A stretch of 64,000 bases of DNA from Polaribacter atrinae. Its GTDB lineage: Bacteria; Bacteroidota; Bacteroidia; Flavobacteriales; Flavobacteriaceae. Positions 37,156-46,594 of this stretch are shown in pieces. The position numbers and the translations under genes were made by a program. Each line of letters starts with the position of its first letter. Within the stretch, counting starts at the first letter, position 1. A model generated the notes under the pieces. The model saw only the letters and a program-made list of their open reading frames with translations. It was not told the DNA's origin and ran no database searches. Location: NCBI RefSeq assembly GCF_038023995.1, contig NZ_CP150660.1:1610501-1674500 (forward strand), written 5' to 3'.

Positions 37156-39246
37156 TTAGTTACTAGTATATAAGTTAGATCTGTAATCTTCTACATCAGA
37201 AGCATTTTTAATTGCTTCATATATTGCAAAAGTTTTTGTTTTTCTAGACTCTGCAATACTTTTTCTTACAGCTTCGTAATTAGGTAAAGCAGTTGGTAAC
37301 TCTTTATTAGTTACAGTAAAAGCATATACACCTCTATTACCCTCTATGTTTTTGTAAACTTTATTAATTTCTGCATTATACATTGCCCCTACTACTTTAG
37401 GCTCTGAACCAGCACCAGATAATGTAGGACTTTTTAAATTAATTCCGCTTGCATTTCTAACATTCGTATTGTTGTCTTTAGCAATATCAGCTAAAGTAGT
37501 TCCATTAAATTTATCTGCAATTAATTTTGCTTTCTTTTGGTTTACTAAAATAGGTTTAACACTACTTGTTGCTTTAGCAGCAGACATTAATCCTTTTTCT
37601 GTTTTAGCCGTTACAAAAGCAACTACATGACTACCTTCTAAATCAAAACGTTTAAAATCTCCTGCCTTAGTATCATTACTAAAAGCCCAAGAAATAATTT
37701 GTCTTTGATTACCTAAACCAGGTACATTCTCATCTAATACTTTTAAACCAATAGCAGGTTTAGTAACATAGTTATTTTCTTTTGCTACTTCAAAAAACTT
37801 ATTGTCTTTTGATGATGCTAATGCAAATTGTTCTGATTTTTGAAAAACAGCATTTTCAGTACTTTCAGAAGCTATTATTTGTCTACTAAAAGTAGCTAAT
37901 TTTAAAGCTGTTTGTTTATTCTTTTGACCATCAATCTTAATAACATGAAAACCAAATGGAGTTTCAACAACGCCAATATCTCCTTTATTACCTTCAAAAA
38001 CAAAATCTCTAAATTTAGGTGTCATTCTACTATAAGTAAACCAATCTAAATCTCCTCCTTTTGCTCCAGAACCAAGATCAGAAGACATTGTTTTAGCTAA
38101 ATCTTCAAATTTATTTTTGTTTCTTTTTACAACTGTTAAAATACTATCTGCTAAAACCTTAGCTTCATCTTGTGTTCTTGTTACATCTGCAGCAACTCTT
38201 TGAGCTCCTAAAAATGGAATTAAAATATGACTTGCTCTTGCAGAGTCTGGCATACTAGTAACATCTGTAATTTTAGATATTTTAAAATACCCTTGTTCTT
38301 TATAAGGACCAAAAACATCGCCTTTAGCTCCTTTAAAAATTTCTGAAGCTACAGTTGCATTAACCTCTCTTTGAAATTTAAAACTATCATCGATACTTGT
38401 ATCAGAATCATTTTCACTTAAAAACTCTCTTTCATTAGAAGTGCTTTTAAAATCTTCTATTAATTCAGAAACGCTCGCTTTAATAGCATTTTCATCTTCA
38501 GTAGTTGCAGCAATATTAAATTGCACATAAGAAATATCTCTAGACTCTTCTACTTTAAAATCGTTCGAATTTGCTTTTACATAAGATTCTATTTCTCCTT
38601 TAGAAACAGTAACTAAACTATCTGAAATTGAAGTGTAAGGAACAAATACAAATTGAGAAGTTAATTTTGTATTATCTGCAAAATATTGAGACTCTCCTTC
38701 TTTTAAAGAAGCACTAAGACCTGCAGTTACTAAATTATTGTAAGTATTTCTTTCTCCATTATCTCTAATTTGAGTCATGTAGTTAGACCAAGCTCCCCAC
38801 ATTTCTGGATTATTTAATTTTGTGTCTGCTAAAAATTGTTTGAATTTTACTTCGTCAAAAAAGCCAACTTCATTTTGAAATTGAGGATTGTCTTTAACAG
38901 AAGGTGCATTAATTACTTCATTCCAAACATCTGCTTCACCAACAGTAATTCCTGCTTCTGATAATTGATTTTGATAGATTTTTTTTCTAACAATATTATC
39001 CCAAACATTTTTAGAGGCTTGCATTTCAGTAACTCCATTACCTACTTGTTGCTTATATGCTTCTAATTCTGCTGTAAACTCTTGTAAAGAGATAGATTCT
39101 CCATTTACTTCACCTACTTGATTTACCTTACTTGAGTTGAAAAAATCACCTAAAGTAGATGGATCTAATACAAAAGCAAAAAGTGCTAAACCAATTATAA
39201 TGATTAAGAACATTGAACGTTCTCTAATTTTTGATAAAATTGCCAT
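37156..39246 (-). CDS. membrane-anchored peptidyl-prolyl isomerase, SurA/PpiD type
   Basis: A 696-residue periplasmic folding factor anchored by one N-terminal helix (about residues 12-29, MFLIIIIGLALFAFVLD). A SurA-N-like chaperone domain follows (GEVNGESISLQEFTAELEAY). A parvulin PpiC domain (about 340-455) is seen as ARASHILIPFL, GSGAKGGDLDWFTYSRMTP and VETPFGFHVIKI. A C-terminal chaperone-like domain closes the protein. Such PpiD proteins help fold outer-membrane proteins. It is the last gene of an envelope-related run on this strand and has a terminator. Confidence 0.92.
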   Translation of the reverse strand: MAILSKIRERSMFLIIIIGLALFAFVLDPSTLGDFFNSSKVNQVGEVNGESISLQEFTAELEAYKQQVGNGVTEMQASKNVWDNIVRKKIYQNQLSEAGITVGEADVWNEVINAPSVKDNPQFQNEVGFFDEVKFKQFLADTKLNNPEMWGAWSNYMTQIRDNGERNTYNNLVTAGLSASLKEGESQYFADNTKLTSQFVFVPYTSISDSLVTVSKGEIESYVKANSNDFKVEESRDISYVQFNIAATTEDENAIKASVSELIEDFKSTSNEREFLSENDSDTSIDDSFKFQREVNATVASEIFKGAKGDVFGPYKEQGYFKISKITDVTSMPDSARASHILIPFLGAQRVAADVTRTQDEAKVLADSILTVVKRNKNKFEDLAKTMSSDLGSGAKGGDLDWFTYSRMTPKFRDFVFEGNKGDIGVVETPFGFHVIKIDGQKNKQTALKLATFSRQIIASESTENAVFQKSEQFALASSKDNKFFEVAKENNYVTKPAIGLKVLDENVPGLGNQRQIISWAFSNDTKAGDFKRFDLEGSHVVAFVTAKTEKGLMSAAKATSSVKPILVNQKKAKLIADKFNGTTLADIAKDNNTNVRNASGINLKSPTLSGAGSEPKVVGAMYNAEINKVYKNIEGNRGVYAFTVTNKELPTALPNYEAVRKSIAESRKTKTFAIYEAIKNASDVEDYRSNLYTSN

Positions 39247-39368
39247 ATGAGTTTATTTAATTTTCAGTTTGCGAATATACGATTTGGGTTTTAATATTGC
39301 AACCGATTTTATACTTATTAGTGGTAACTAAATTGGACTATAAATAGCTGCAAAAACAAAGACACCTT

Positions 39369-40634
39369 TTAAGCATCTTCATCAACTATTTTTAAGCGTA
39401 CTTCTTCTATTTTAGCACTGCTCATTTTTAAGATTTTAATTTCAAAATCTTCAATATCAACTACTTCATTTTCCATTGGAATACTTTCTGTTTGCTCTAT
39501 AATAAACCCTCCTAAAGTTTCATAAGCTTCAGATTTTGGTATATTTAAACTGTACTCTTCATTCAAGTAATCTACTTCTAATCTTGCCGAAAAATTAAAT
39601 TCTGTTTCAGATATTCTCTTCTCTAAAAACTCTTGAGTATCGTGTTCATCCTCAATTTCACCAAATAACTCTTCTACAATATCCTCTACGGTTATCATAC
39701 CAGAAGTACCACCATACTCATCAACAACAACAGCTACGCTTTTGCGCTTTTTCATTAAATTGTTTAAAATATTGTTTATCATCATAGACTCTGGCACAAT
39801 CTCTACCGGTAACAAAATAGATTTAATAGTTTTTGGCTTCTTAAACAATTCGAAAGCATTTATATAACCTATAACATCATCTAAAGATGATTTATAAACC
39901 AATACCTTAGACAAACCAGAATCTATAAATATATTTTTTAAGTTAGCTACTTTTTCATGTAATTCAACAGCAACAATTTCGGTTCTAGGAACCATAACCT
40001 CTCTTGCTTTTACATTATGAAAATCGAGTGCGTTTTGAAAAATTTGTATTTCAGAATCTACTTCATCATCATTATTACCTGTTTCTAATTGTTCTGTAAT
40101 ATAATACCCTAATTCTTCTTTACTAAATTCTGTTTGCTGCTCTTCTGCATTTGTTTTAAAAAATACTCGCAGAAAAAAATCTGAAATGAAAGTGATAATT
40201 TCAGAAAAAAAGTGGAATAAAACATAAAAGAAATAAGCAGGTACAGCAAACAATTTTAAGACCTCATTTGCATAGATTCTAAAGATTGCTTTAGGCAAAA
40301 ACTCTGCCGTAATTAATATTACTATCGTAGAAATAATTGTCTGTAAAAGAAGCGTTGTAAACTCGTTAAAACTGTTTACTGGAAGAATCCTAATTAAGAA
40401 TCCACCCATATAATAACTGTAAATTACCAAAGAAATATTATTACCAACTAACATTGTAGTAATAAACTTTGATGATTTTTGAGTAATTTTATTAAGAATA
40501 CTAGGTATAAAGCCTTCTCTTTTTTTCTCTAACTCTATATGCAACTTATTGGCAGAAACAAATGCAATTTCCATTCCCGAAAAAAAAGCGGAAAGAATTA
40601 TAGAGATAAATATTATGATAATTTCAATTTCCAT
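39369..40634 (-). CDS. CNNM/CorC family protein (hemolysin-like, DUF21-CBS-CorC)
   Basis: A 421-residue membrane protein. It has an N-terminal DUF21/CNNM domain with four helices (about residues 1-150), a pair of CBS domains (about 200-330, REVMVPRTEIVAVELHE and SVAVVVDEYGGTSGMITVED), and a C-terminal CorC_HlyC domain (about 345-418). Relatives act in magnesium or cobalt transport or efflux; the name hemolysin is historical. A GldE-like role in gliding is conceivable, since GldE has the same architecture, but is not shown. It follows the 65-residue membrane protein gene with 15 bases between. Confidence 0.88.
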   Translation of the reverse strand: MEIEIIIIFISIILSAFFSGMEIAFVSANKLHIELEKKREGFIPSILNKITQKSSKFITTMLVGNNISLVIYSYYMGGFLIRILPVNSFNEFTTLLLQTIISTIVILITAEFLPKAIFRIYANEVLKLFAVPAYFFYVLFHFFSEIITFISDFFLRVFFKTNAEEQQTEFSKEELGYYITEQLETGNNDDEVDSEIQIFQNALDFHNVKAREVMVPRTEIVAVELHEKVANLKNIFIDSGLSKVLVYKSSLDDVIGYINAFELFKKPKTIKSILLPVEIVPESMMINNILNNLMKKRKSVAVVVDEYGGTSGMITVEDIVEELFGEIEDEHDTQEFLEKRISETEFNFSARLEVDYLNEEYSLNIPKSEAYETLGGFIIEQTESIPMENEVVDIEDFEIKILKMSSAKIEEVRLKIVDEDA

Positions 40635-40649
40635 TAAGAAATTTATAAT

Positions 40650-40847
40650 CTATTTTTGGTTATTTCTTTTTTCTACTTTTTTTCTAAAATGTCTTTTAAA
40701 GAAAAAGACTAAGGTAATAAAAATAGAAGCACCAAGAAACATGTAAGCTTTTTCTCTCTCTTCACCCCACCTAACAATTCCTTCTACCAAACATATTAAA
40801 GCGACTACTAAATAGCCATACTGAAAAATTTTCCAAACTGTATTCAT
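40650..40847 (-). CDS. small two-helix membrane protein
   Basis: A 65-residue protein with two hydrophobic helices (YGYLVVALICLVEGIV and YMFLGASIFITLVFFF) and a basic tail (KRHFRKKVEKRNNQK) that would face the cytoplasm. It is placed one base after lptC and 15 bases before the CNNM gene, so it is translated as part of the run. No family name is certain, but a small gene in this position is common in related genomes. It may be a subunit or regulator of the neighbouring CNNM protein; this is inference. Confidence 0.7.
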   Translation of the reverse strand: MNTVWKIFQYGYLVVALICLVEGIVRWGEEREKAYMFLGASIFITLVFFFKRHFRKKVEKRNNQK

Positions 40848-40848
40848 T

Positions 40849-41412
40849 TTATTCTCTTTCTGATGTAACTAACCTTCCTGTTGTTTTCTTTGCTAAATGC
40901 TTACTTAAATCCTCTTTACACTCAAACCCAACACCATAAATAGTATCTTTTAAAGTGGTTAAAGTAAATGCTTTTTCTGAGAAAAAATATTTGGTATTTT
41001 GATCCCAAAATAATTGTTCTGTTTCTAATTTAGAATTCTCTTTAGGATTTACAACTACCACATTTCCTCTGATTTCAGAAATTTCAGTTTTAGAATATGA
41101 TAATGCATAATTTCCTGTAATCGTTACAGAATCTATTCCGTCAAAATTTATAATTTTAATCCCTTCTGGGAATTCATTATAAGGGTGTTGTTTCCTATTA
41201 CTAAAATCGTAAAGTAGAGGAGTTATTAGTTTTGATGTAATTCTACCAGAATCTTTATATACATGAAATGCATTTTTAGCAATACCGATTGGTAAGTTTT
41301 TAGACACCAAAAAATCTCTCACTTCTTTTGTGTTATTAGAGCAAGAAAAAAGCATTACTGTAACAAATAGTACAGCAATGCTTTTATATAATATTTTGTT
41401 TATGTTTTTCAA
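40849..41412 (-). CDS. lptC: LptC, LPS export periplasmic bridge component
   Basis: A 187-residue protein with lipobox VMLFSC (Cys24), so it is a lipoprotein or anchored form. Its beta-jellyroll-like mature part has repeats such as ITSKLITPLLYDFSN, IKIINFDGIDSVTITGNYAL and KLETEQLFWDQNTKYFFSEK, the last being characteristic of LptC. It would accept LPS from LptFGB and pass it to LptA. It follows the TPR protein gene by four bases. The low conservation of the family makes the fold the main evidence. Confidence 0.88.
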   Translation of the reverse strand: MKNINKILYKSIAVLFVTVMLFSCSNNTKEVRDFLVSKNLPIGIAKNAFHVYKDSGRITSKLITPLLYDFSNRKQHPYNEFPEGIKIINFDGIDSVTITGNYALSYSKTEISEIRGNVVVVNPKENSKLETEQLFWDQNTKYFFSEKAFTLTTLKDTIYGVGFECKEDLSKHLAKKTTGRLVTSERE

Positions 41413-41416
41413 AAAA

Positions 41417-42739
41417 TTAATTTGAAGGTACTCTTACTGTTTCTCCAATCCAACATTTTATAGTATAATTACTACCAGGAGTAACACCTGCAGTAAACAC
41501 AACTTTAGAACTTGGTACATTACCTCTATAACTTCTAATATAAGAACTAGCACTAGCTGAAATACTTGGATCTACAGATGCAGCTCTTTGTGCTTGGTTT
41601 AATGCAGCAACATATACCATTCTTTTTTCAAACTCATTTTCACCACAATTATTTACACTAGATTGATATAATCTTGCAATAAATAAATAAGCTTTACCAT
41701 AGTTAGGGTTAAATTTTAAAGCCTCTCTAGCCAAACTTCTAGCTCTACTTAACTGACCTCTAGATCTAGCTGATTCTGCAAACTTTAATTTATATTTTGC
41801 TTTCTTTAATGGATCTGTTTCTAAATCAAAAGATTTTTCTCTCATCTCATTTGCTCCTGCAGTATCTCCATTATCTTCTAAAACACTAGCCAAAAATGAA
41901 TATGCTTCTGGTGATGGTGACGCTTCTGCATAAGCTCTTACTAATTTTTGATATAAAGGATCTTCTTGACAGTCTTTATTAAACATTCTAGAAACTGATC
42001 TTTTTAACCAAACAGCATTAGATTTATTTTCTTCAAAATCTCTATTGTATATTGGTATTAATCTTTTACAAGTTGCTATTTCAGAAATAATATTATCTAA
42101 ACCACCTTCTACAGTACCTAATGCTCTAGAGTTTGTAGAATAAGCATGTATCAATCTTTTATTAGCTACAGAATCTTTAGAAAGTTCTTTAAGTTTAGCT
42201 GCATACCCTTCTAATTTAGAACTTACAGATTCTACAACATCATCATAAGTATCAAACACTTTTTGTGGGTTTGTATCTTTATTTCTATCAGTTACACCTT
42301 GAAAATAAATATATAAGTTTTTTACACCCATTTTAGTTGGATCAATAGTATATCCTTTTTCTAAAATTGAAAAAACAACATCATCAGAAGCTAATTCATT
42401 ATCTAACAAATAAGTTGCATAATCACTATGTAATTTTGCTGGGTTATCGTTTGGAAAGTATTGTAATCTTTGCTCGTAAACTCTTTTAGCTAAAACAGGA
42501 TCCTTTCTAACATCTTCTGCTAAAGTAGAACCTAACTTGTAAATGTTTACAGATAAATCTTGACAATTATCCATTAAATATATCCAATTAGTATATGCTT
42601 CTTCATACTTTTTAGATTGGAAATCTCCTTTAAAAAGATTATACTTAATAGTACATTCTCTTTTTGCATCGTCTTGCGCATTTGTTTTTGCTGATGCCAA
42701 TAAAAACATTGCAGCTAGTAAAAACGTAATTTTCTTCAT
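41417..42739 (-). CDS. secreted tetratricopeptide-repeat protein
   Basis: A 440-residue protein with a signal peptide (MKKITFLLAAMFLLASAKTNAQ). It is made of helical repeats typical of TPR units (for example YEEAYTNWIYLMDNCQ, SPEAYSFLASVLEDNGDTAG and LAREALKFNPNYGKAYLFIA), with a C-terminal part YTIKCWIGETVRVPSN. It is likely periplasmic or outer-membrane-associated and may serve as a scaffold in envelope assembly. It lies in the run between the porin-like gene (15 bases before) and lptC (four bases after). Confidence 0.85.
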   Translation of the reverse strand: MKKITFLLAAMFLLASAKTNAQDDAKRECTIKYNLFKGDFQSKKYEEAYTNWIYLMDNCQDLSVNIYKLGSTLAEDVRKDPVLAKRVYEQRLQYFPNDNPAKLHSDYATYLLDNELASDDVVFSILEKGYTIDPTKMGVKNLYIYFQGVTDRNKDTNPQKVFDTYDDVVESVSSKLEGYAAKLKELSKDSVANKRLIHAYSTNSRALGTVEGGLDNIISEIATCKRLIPIYNRDFEENKSNAVWLKRSVSRMFNKDCQEDPLYQKLVRAYAEASPSPEAYSFLASVLEDNGDTAGANEMREKSFDLETDPLKKAKYKLKFAESARSRGQLSRARSLAREALKFNPNYGKAYLFIARLYQSSVNNCGENEFEKRMVYVAALNQAQRAASVDPSISASASSYIRSYRGNVPSSKVVFTAGVTPGSNYTIKCWIGETVRVPSN

Positions 42740-42754
42740 TTTGTTAGTTTTTTG

Positions 42755-44047
42755 TTAATCTATTTTTCTTTTCTGAAACCAATTAGTGTCTGTCAAAGAT
42801 AAACTTAATCTAAAATTAAAATAATTTTCTTTAATTAAATTATTAGCAGTTGTTCCTCTTTTACCAAATTCAAATCCCATATTAACAGAGGATAATTGTT
42901 TCAATGGTAAACCTAAACCAAAAGATATGCCAAAGTCATCTACAGCCGTATAATTTGTGTATGGATCTGAGCCATCTACCAACAAACCGGTCTTTTCTAA
43001 ACGAACACCCACTCTATAAGTCACTCTTTCCCAATAACTTGAGATTGAATTAATTTTAGGAATATAAAAACCTCCTAAAGAAATTCTATTTGACTCACCA
43101 TAAGCATATGCACTGTTAGTTGTATTTAAAAACCCAGTGGTTTCAATTGCATCTTGTTTTTCGTATTCTAAACCTACATACCATTTATCATCTTTACCTA
43201 AACCTGCCCCTAAAGTTGTTTTTAAAGGTAATTTATAATTTCCGCTAATTTCAGATTGCGAAATGGTATCTCTACCAAATTCTCCTCCAGAATTATTTAC
43301 GGAAAGAGAGTATAAATAATCATCTCCAGTAACTTTTAAATCATTACCCATTTTAAAAGTAGCCCCACCACTTATAATAAGGTTATTTTTAAGCGCTTTT
43401 TTATATTGCGCCCCTAGTGTAATAGAACCTCCTTTAACATTTGTAGTTTCTTTATACTTTGTTGCTAAAGAGACTCCAGCTCTTTGGTTTAAAATACTAT
43501 TGTCTATGTTACCAAATTTATAATCTACTTCTATACCTAAAGACAATTCTTTATATACTTTTATACCAAAACTACTGTAGATTCTACTTACGCCTCCTTC
43601 TCCTGAAAAAAGAGTAATTTCTGAGACAGTCTCATTATCATCACCTAAAATAGAATTAGACAGTGAATACCCTACCGAAGACACCGGTTGTAAACCAAAA
43701 GACATACCCGCTTTATTACCTATAGGAAATGCCAATGCAAAATAACTTAAACTAGTAGAATTCGAAGATTGTTTTACACCTCCATTATCTAACGATAATT
43801 TATTATTTAACAAACCAAAAGAATAGGTTGTATACCTTAAGTTAGCATACGCTGCAGGGTTTGTAAAGTTTAAGTATTTATAGTGGCTATAAGCAACGCC
43901 AATACCACCCATTGCACTTTGTTCTACTGTAACAGGACTAAACTCATCTCCTATACCAAAAAAAGAATATGGTGATGAACTGGTTCTTTGAGCTGTTATA
44001 GCTGAAGAGGTTATTAGTATAAAAACTAATAATATGTTTCTAATCAT
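42755..44047 (-). CDS. outer-membrane beta-barrel protein
   Basis: A 430-residue protein with a signal peptide (MIRNILLVFILITSSAITAQ). Alternating amphipathic strands resemble FadL-like or PorV-like barrels (SSPYSFFGIGDEFSPVTVEQSAMGG onward), and it ends FNFRLSLSLTDTNWFQKRKID. In Bacteroidota such proteins commonly follow coaX. The start ATG overlaps the coaX stop by four bases (ATGA), indicating translational coupling. Its ligand or role is unknown. Confidence 0.85.
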   Translation of the reverse strand: MIRNILLVFILITSSAITAQRTSSSPYSFFGIGDEFSPVTVEQSAMGGIGVAYSHYKYLNFTNPAAYANLRYTTYSFGLLNNKLSLDNGGVKQSSNSTSLSYFALAFPIGNKAGMSFGLQPVSSVGYSLSNSILGDDNETVSEITLFSGEGGVSRIYSSFGIKVYKELSLGIEVDYKFGNIDNSILNQRAGVSLATKYKETTNVKGGSITLGAQYKKALKNNLIISGGATFKMGNDLKVTGDDYLYSLSVNNSGGEFGRDTISQSEISGNYKLPLKTTLGAGLGKDDKWYVGLEYEKQDAIETTGFLNTTNSAYAYGESNRISLGGFYIPKINSISSYWERVTYRVGVRLEKTGLLVDGSDPYTNYTAVDDFGISFGLGLPLKQLSSVNMGFEFGKRGTTANNLIKENYFNFRLSLSLTDTNWFQKRKID

Positions 44048-44772
44048 TTGTCTATATTAAATATCAATATTCTATTTAATCCTTGAAGAAGAAAATTTTG
44101 ATTCGCAAATATGCTACTTTTTAATTGCTTTGACAAGAAATTTGTGTCTCCTCCTGTTAAAACGACTGTTAAATCCATATATTTCTTTTGATATTGATTA
44201 ATTACACCTTCTATTTCTTGAATCACTCCATTTATAACTCCAGAATTCATACTTTCTTTAGTGTCACGACCAATAAAACTGTTCACTTCTTCTTTATGTA
44301 GTAAAGGTAAATTTGCTGTAAATTGATGTAAGGATTCAAACCTCATTTTTATTCCTGGAGATATCGCTCCCCCTAAATATTCAGATTTACTATTCACAAA
44401 ATCGAAAGTAATGCAACTGCCAGCATCAATAATTAAAGTATTTTTATTCGGAAACTGATTAACAGCTCCAACTACTAATGCAATTCTATCTACACCTAAA
44501 GTTGTTGGTGTTTTATACAAATTGATAAAAGGGACTTTAGAAGAGGCTGAAACCACTTGAAGATTCACTATTGATTTCAACTCTTCCATCATTTTATCTG
44601 ACACAGAAGCAACATTCGATATAATTCCATTAGAAATTATATTTTTTTCTAAAATTTCTTTAATTTCTTTAATTATATTTTTTTTATCAAAAACATATAA
44701 TCTAACGAGTTTATCCCCCTCAAAAACAGCAGACTTAACTCTTGTATTACCTATATCGATTGCTATATTCAT
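44044..44772 (-). CDS. coaX: type III pantothenate kinase
   Basis: A 242-residue ASKHA-fold enzyme for the first step of coenzyme A synthesis. Motifs in order are IDIGNTRVKSAVF (phosphate loop), TLGVDRIALVVGA, IDAGSCITFDFV, YLGGAISPGIKMR and VLTGGDTNFLSK. The type III class has high Km for ATP and is not inhibited by CoA. It is the first gene of the envelope run; the barrel gene overlaps by four bases. It is divergent from tRNA-Phe. Confidence 0.93.
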   Translation of the reverse strand: MNIAIDIGNTRVKSAVFEGDKLVRLYVFDKKNIIKEIKEILEKNIISNGIISNVASVSDKMMEELKSIVNLQVVSASSKVPFINLYKTPTTLGVDRIALVVGAVNQFPNKNTLIIDAGSCITFDFVNSKSEYLGGAISPGIKMRFESLHQFTANLPLLHKEEVNSFIGRDTKESMNSGVINGVIQEIEGVINQYQKKYMDLTVVLTGGDTNFLSKQLKSSIFANQNFLLQGLNRILIFNIDK

Positions 44773-44824
44773 TATTCAAATTTAGACAAATTTTAAAAAA
44801 AAATGCATTTTTTTTTATTTTTTG

Positions 44825-44855
44825 TTTGGAGAACTCAAAAAAGGTTGTATATTTG
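44825..44855 (+). promoter_or_regulatory. promoter of tRNA-Phe
   Basis: TTTG at 44825-44828 and TATATTTG at 44848-44855, spacing 19, is a textbook Bacteroidota sigma-70 promoter, 16 bases before the tRNA. Confidence 0.75.
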
Positions 44856-44871
44856 CCACCGCTAAGGCAAT

Positions 44872-44944
44872 GGTACCTTAGCTCAGTTGGTAGAGCAAAG
44901 GACTGAAAATCCTTGTGTCCCTGGTTCGATTCCTGGAGGTACCA
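44872..44944 (+). tRNA. tRNA-Phe (GAA)
   Basis: A 73-base cloverleaf: acceptor GGTACCT / AGGTACC, D-arm GCTC/GAGC, anticodon stem AAGGA/TCCTT with loop CTGAAAA (anticodon GAA), a five-base variable loop, and T-arm CCTGG / CCAGG-type pairing with TTCGATT. The discriminator base is A. CCA is not encoded; the next bases are CTT. Confidence 0.95.
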
Positions 44945-44948
44945 CTTA

Positions 44949-44984
44949 AAAACCCTATAAACATTACGTTTTTAGGGTTTTCTG
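44949..44984 (+). terminator. terminator of tRNA-Phe
   Basis: AAACCCTA and TAGGGTTT form the stem with a loop of about 15 bases, followed by a T-rich tail. Confidence 0.65.
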
Positions 44985-45001
44985 TTTTTAGTAAACCACA
45001 T

Positions 45002-45036
45002 AAAAAAAGGTGTTATCTAAAATTTAGAAACACCTT
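45002..45036 (-). terminator. rho-independent terminator of the LytTR regulator gene
   Basis: AAGGTGTT / AACACCTT stem. Read on the minus strand it ends in a run of seven T residues, 77 bases past the regulator stop. Confidence 0.7.
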
Positions 45037-45113
45037 AACCTTATAATTTTATTTTAAACCAACATTAAACTCTAGATTATTTAAGTAAAACGAAACTCGT
45101 TACTTAAAACATC

Positions 45114-45821
45114 TTAAAGCAAGTTTAACCTTCGCATTAATTCACTTTTATTAGATCTACTAATTGGAATAACACTTTTTTGAATAAGTACACTATTATC
45201 TTCAATGTCTACAATCTCAGAAACATTAATAATAAAAGACCTATGTATTCTAAGAAATAAAGAAGAAGGTAGCTTATCTTCTATTTTCTTAAGTGTCGAG
45301 TGTACAATATAGCTTTTACTATCTGTTTTAATACTAATATAATCACCCTTTGCTTCTACAAAACAAATATTCGGAATATCAATTTTAACAAGCCTTCTCT
45401 CTACACTTACATAAATAAAATCAGATCCTTCTTTTGAAGGGATTTTTACGTTGGTAGAAGTTTTAGCTTCTTTTAAACTTGATAATTTCTGTAAAGATTT
45501 ATTAAACCTTGTTTTAGTAATAGGTTTTACAAGATAATCTAAGATACAATCATATTCAAATGCTTGTAAGGCAAAGTTTTTATCTGATGTGGTTAAAATT
45601 ATTTTTGGCGGAGATTTTAACGTTTGAATAAAGTCAAAACCAGAAAACGCAGGCATGTGAATATCTAAAAATATTAAATCGACTTCATTTGAATTAAGGT
45701 ACTTTATAGCCTCTATAGCAGAATCAAACTCCTCTAAAACAGTAATTTCATTAAAATCGGCACATAGCTTCTTAATAATTAGTCTTGCAGTTACATCATC
45801 ATCTACTACTATACAATTCAT
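45114..45821 (-). CDS. LytTR-family response regulator
   Basis: A 235-residue regulator with an N-terminal receiver (acid pocket D7-D9, phospho-acceptor D53 in FLDIHMP, Lys in YLVKPITK). A C-terminal LytTR DNA-binding domain (about residues 135-235) contains VSVERRLVKIDIPNICFVEA and FLRIHRSFIINVSEIVDIED. No LytS-type kinase is adjacent; instead an Hpt gene and a lone receiver gene precede it on the same strand. It probably receives phosphate through that Hpt. Confidence 0.92.
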   Translation of the reverse strand: MNCIVVDDDVTARLIIKKLCADFNEITVLEEFDSAIEAIKYLNSNEVDLIFLDIHMPAFSGFDFIQTLKSPPKIILTTSDKNFALQAFEYDCILDYLVKPITKTRFNKSLQKLSSLKEAKTSTNVKIPSKEGSDFIYVSVERRLVKIDIPNICFVEAKGDYISIKTDSKSYIVHSTLKKIEDKLPSSLFLRIHRSFIINVSEIVDIEDNSVLIQKSVIPISRSNKSELMRRLNLL

Positions 45822-45844
45822 ACTCTTTTTAAAAATTATTAGAC

Positions 45845-46153
45845 TTATAAATATACATGAATTTTGTTTAAAACATTTATAAAATCGCCATATAATTTAG
45901 TGTCATTATTTTTTAAATCTTGCTCAAACCTAGATGCCAACTCACATCCTTCTTTTAAACCTAACAAGCTAATTTTATGTTTTATCTTATGCACTCTATC
46001 CGCAGCTTGCAGATACTCTTTATTATTAAAATTTTCATTAAAAAGGAAACATTCTTCCGGAAATTCTTTTCTTAAAACAATTAAGATACTTTCTTCAAAC
46101 TCTTTATCTCCTCCAGAAAGTTCTTTTATATAATTAAAATTTGGCTGCTCCAT
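45845..46153 (-). CDS. histidine phosphotransfer (Hpt) domain protein
   Basis: A 102-residue single-domain Hpt protein. The phospho-acceptor is H55 in VHKIKHKISLLG, which matches the AHxLKGxxxxxG pattern with Lys/His substitutions. Predicted all-helical; length is normal for a free Hpt. It lies between a receiver-only gene and the LytTR regulator, both on the same strand with about 25-35 base gaps, so it likely passes phosphate between them. No kinase gene is in the window. Confidence 0.85.
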   Translation of the reverse strand: MEQPNFNYIKELSGGDKEFEESILIVLRKEFPEECFLFNENFNNKEYLQAADRVHKIKHKISLLGLKEGCELASRFEQDLKNNDTKLYGDFINVLNKIHVYL

Positions 46154-46186
46154 ACCTGTAAATATTGTTTTATTAAAAATAAATTA

Positions 46187-46594
46187 TTAATCAATAAGCT
46201 TATTTTCTTTCCAATAATTTAATACCGATTTTACTTTTTGAGAATACTTAGAGTATTGTACCGGTTTTGTAAAATAACCAGAGACTCCATAATCATAACA
46301 CTTTTTTAATTCGGTATCGTCTTTAGAATTAGACATTATTATTATAGGAATATTTTTAAATTTGTCATTAGATTTTAAATTCCTTAAGAAATCAAGTCCA
46401 TTCATTTCAGGCATGTGTAAATCTAAAATTATAATATTAAATGAATACTTTGCTTTATTTAGAATACTTAACGCCTCTTTTCCATTTATTGCTTCAACAA
46501 TAATAGAAGTACAATTATTATCACAACAAACCTTTTTAAACTTCATTCTCTCTATCTCATCATCATCAACAAGTAGTATGGAAAGGGAGTTCAT
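46187..46594 (-). CDS. single-domain response regulator
   Basis: A 135-residue receiver without output domain. The acid pocket is D10-D12 (LLVDDDE), the phospho-acceptor D58 (IIILDLHMP), with switch Ser in IIMSNSKD and Lys in YFTKPV. It resembles CheY- or Spo0F-like phosphate shuttles. It is first in the Hpt - LytTR run, suggesting a relay from an unlinked hybrid kinase. Cys-rich spot KVCCDNNC is unusual for this family. Confidence 0.9.
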   Translation of the reverse strand: MNSLSILLVDDDEIERMKFKKVCCDNNCTSIIVEAINGKEALSILNKAKYSFNIIILDLHMPEMNGLDFLRNLKSNDKFKNIPIIIMSNSKDDTELKKCYDYGVSGYFTKPVQYSKYSQKVKSVLNYWKENKLID

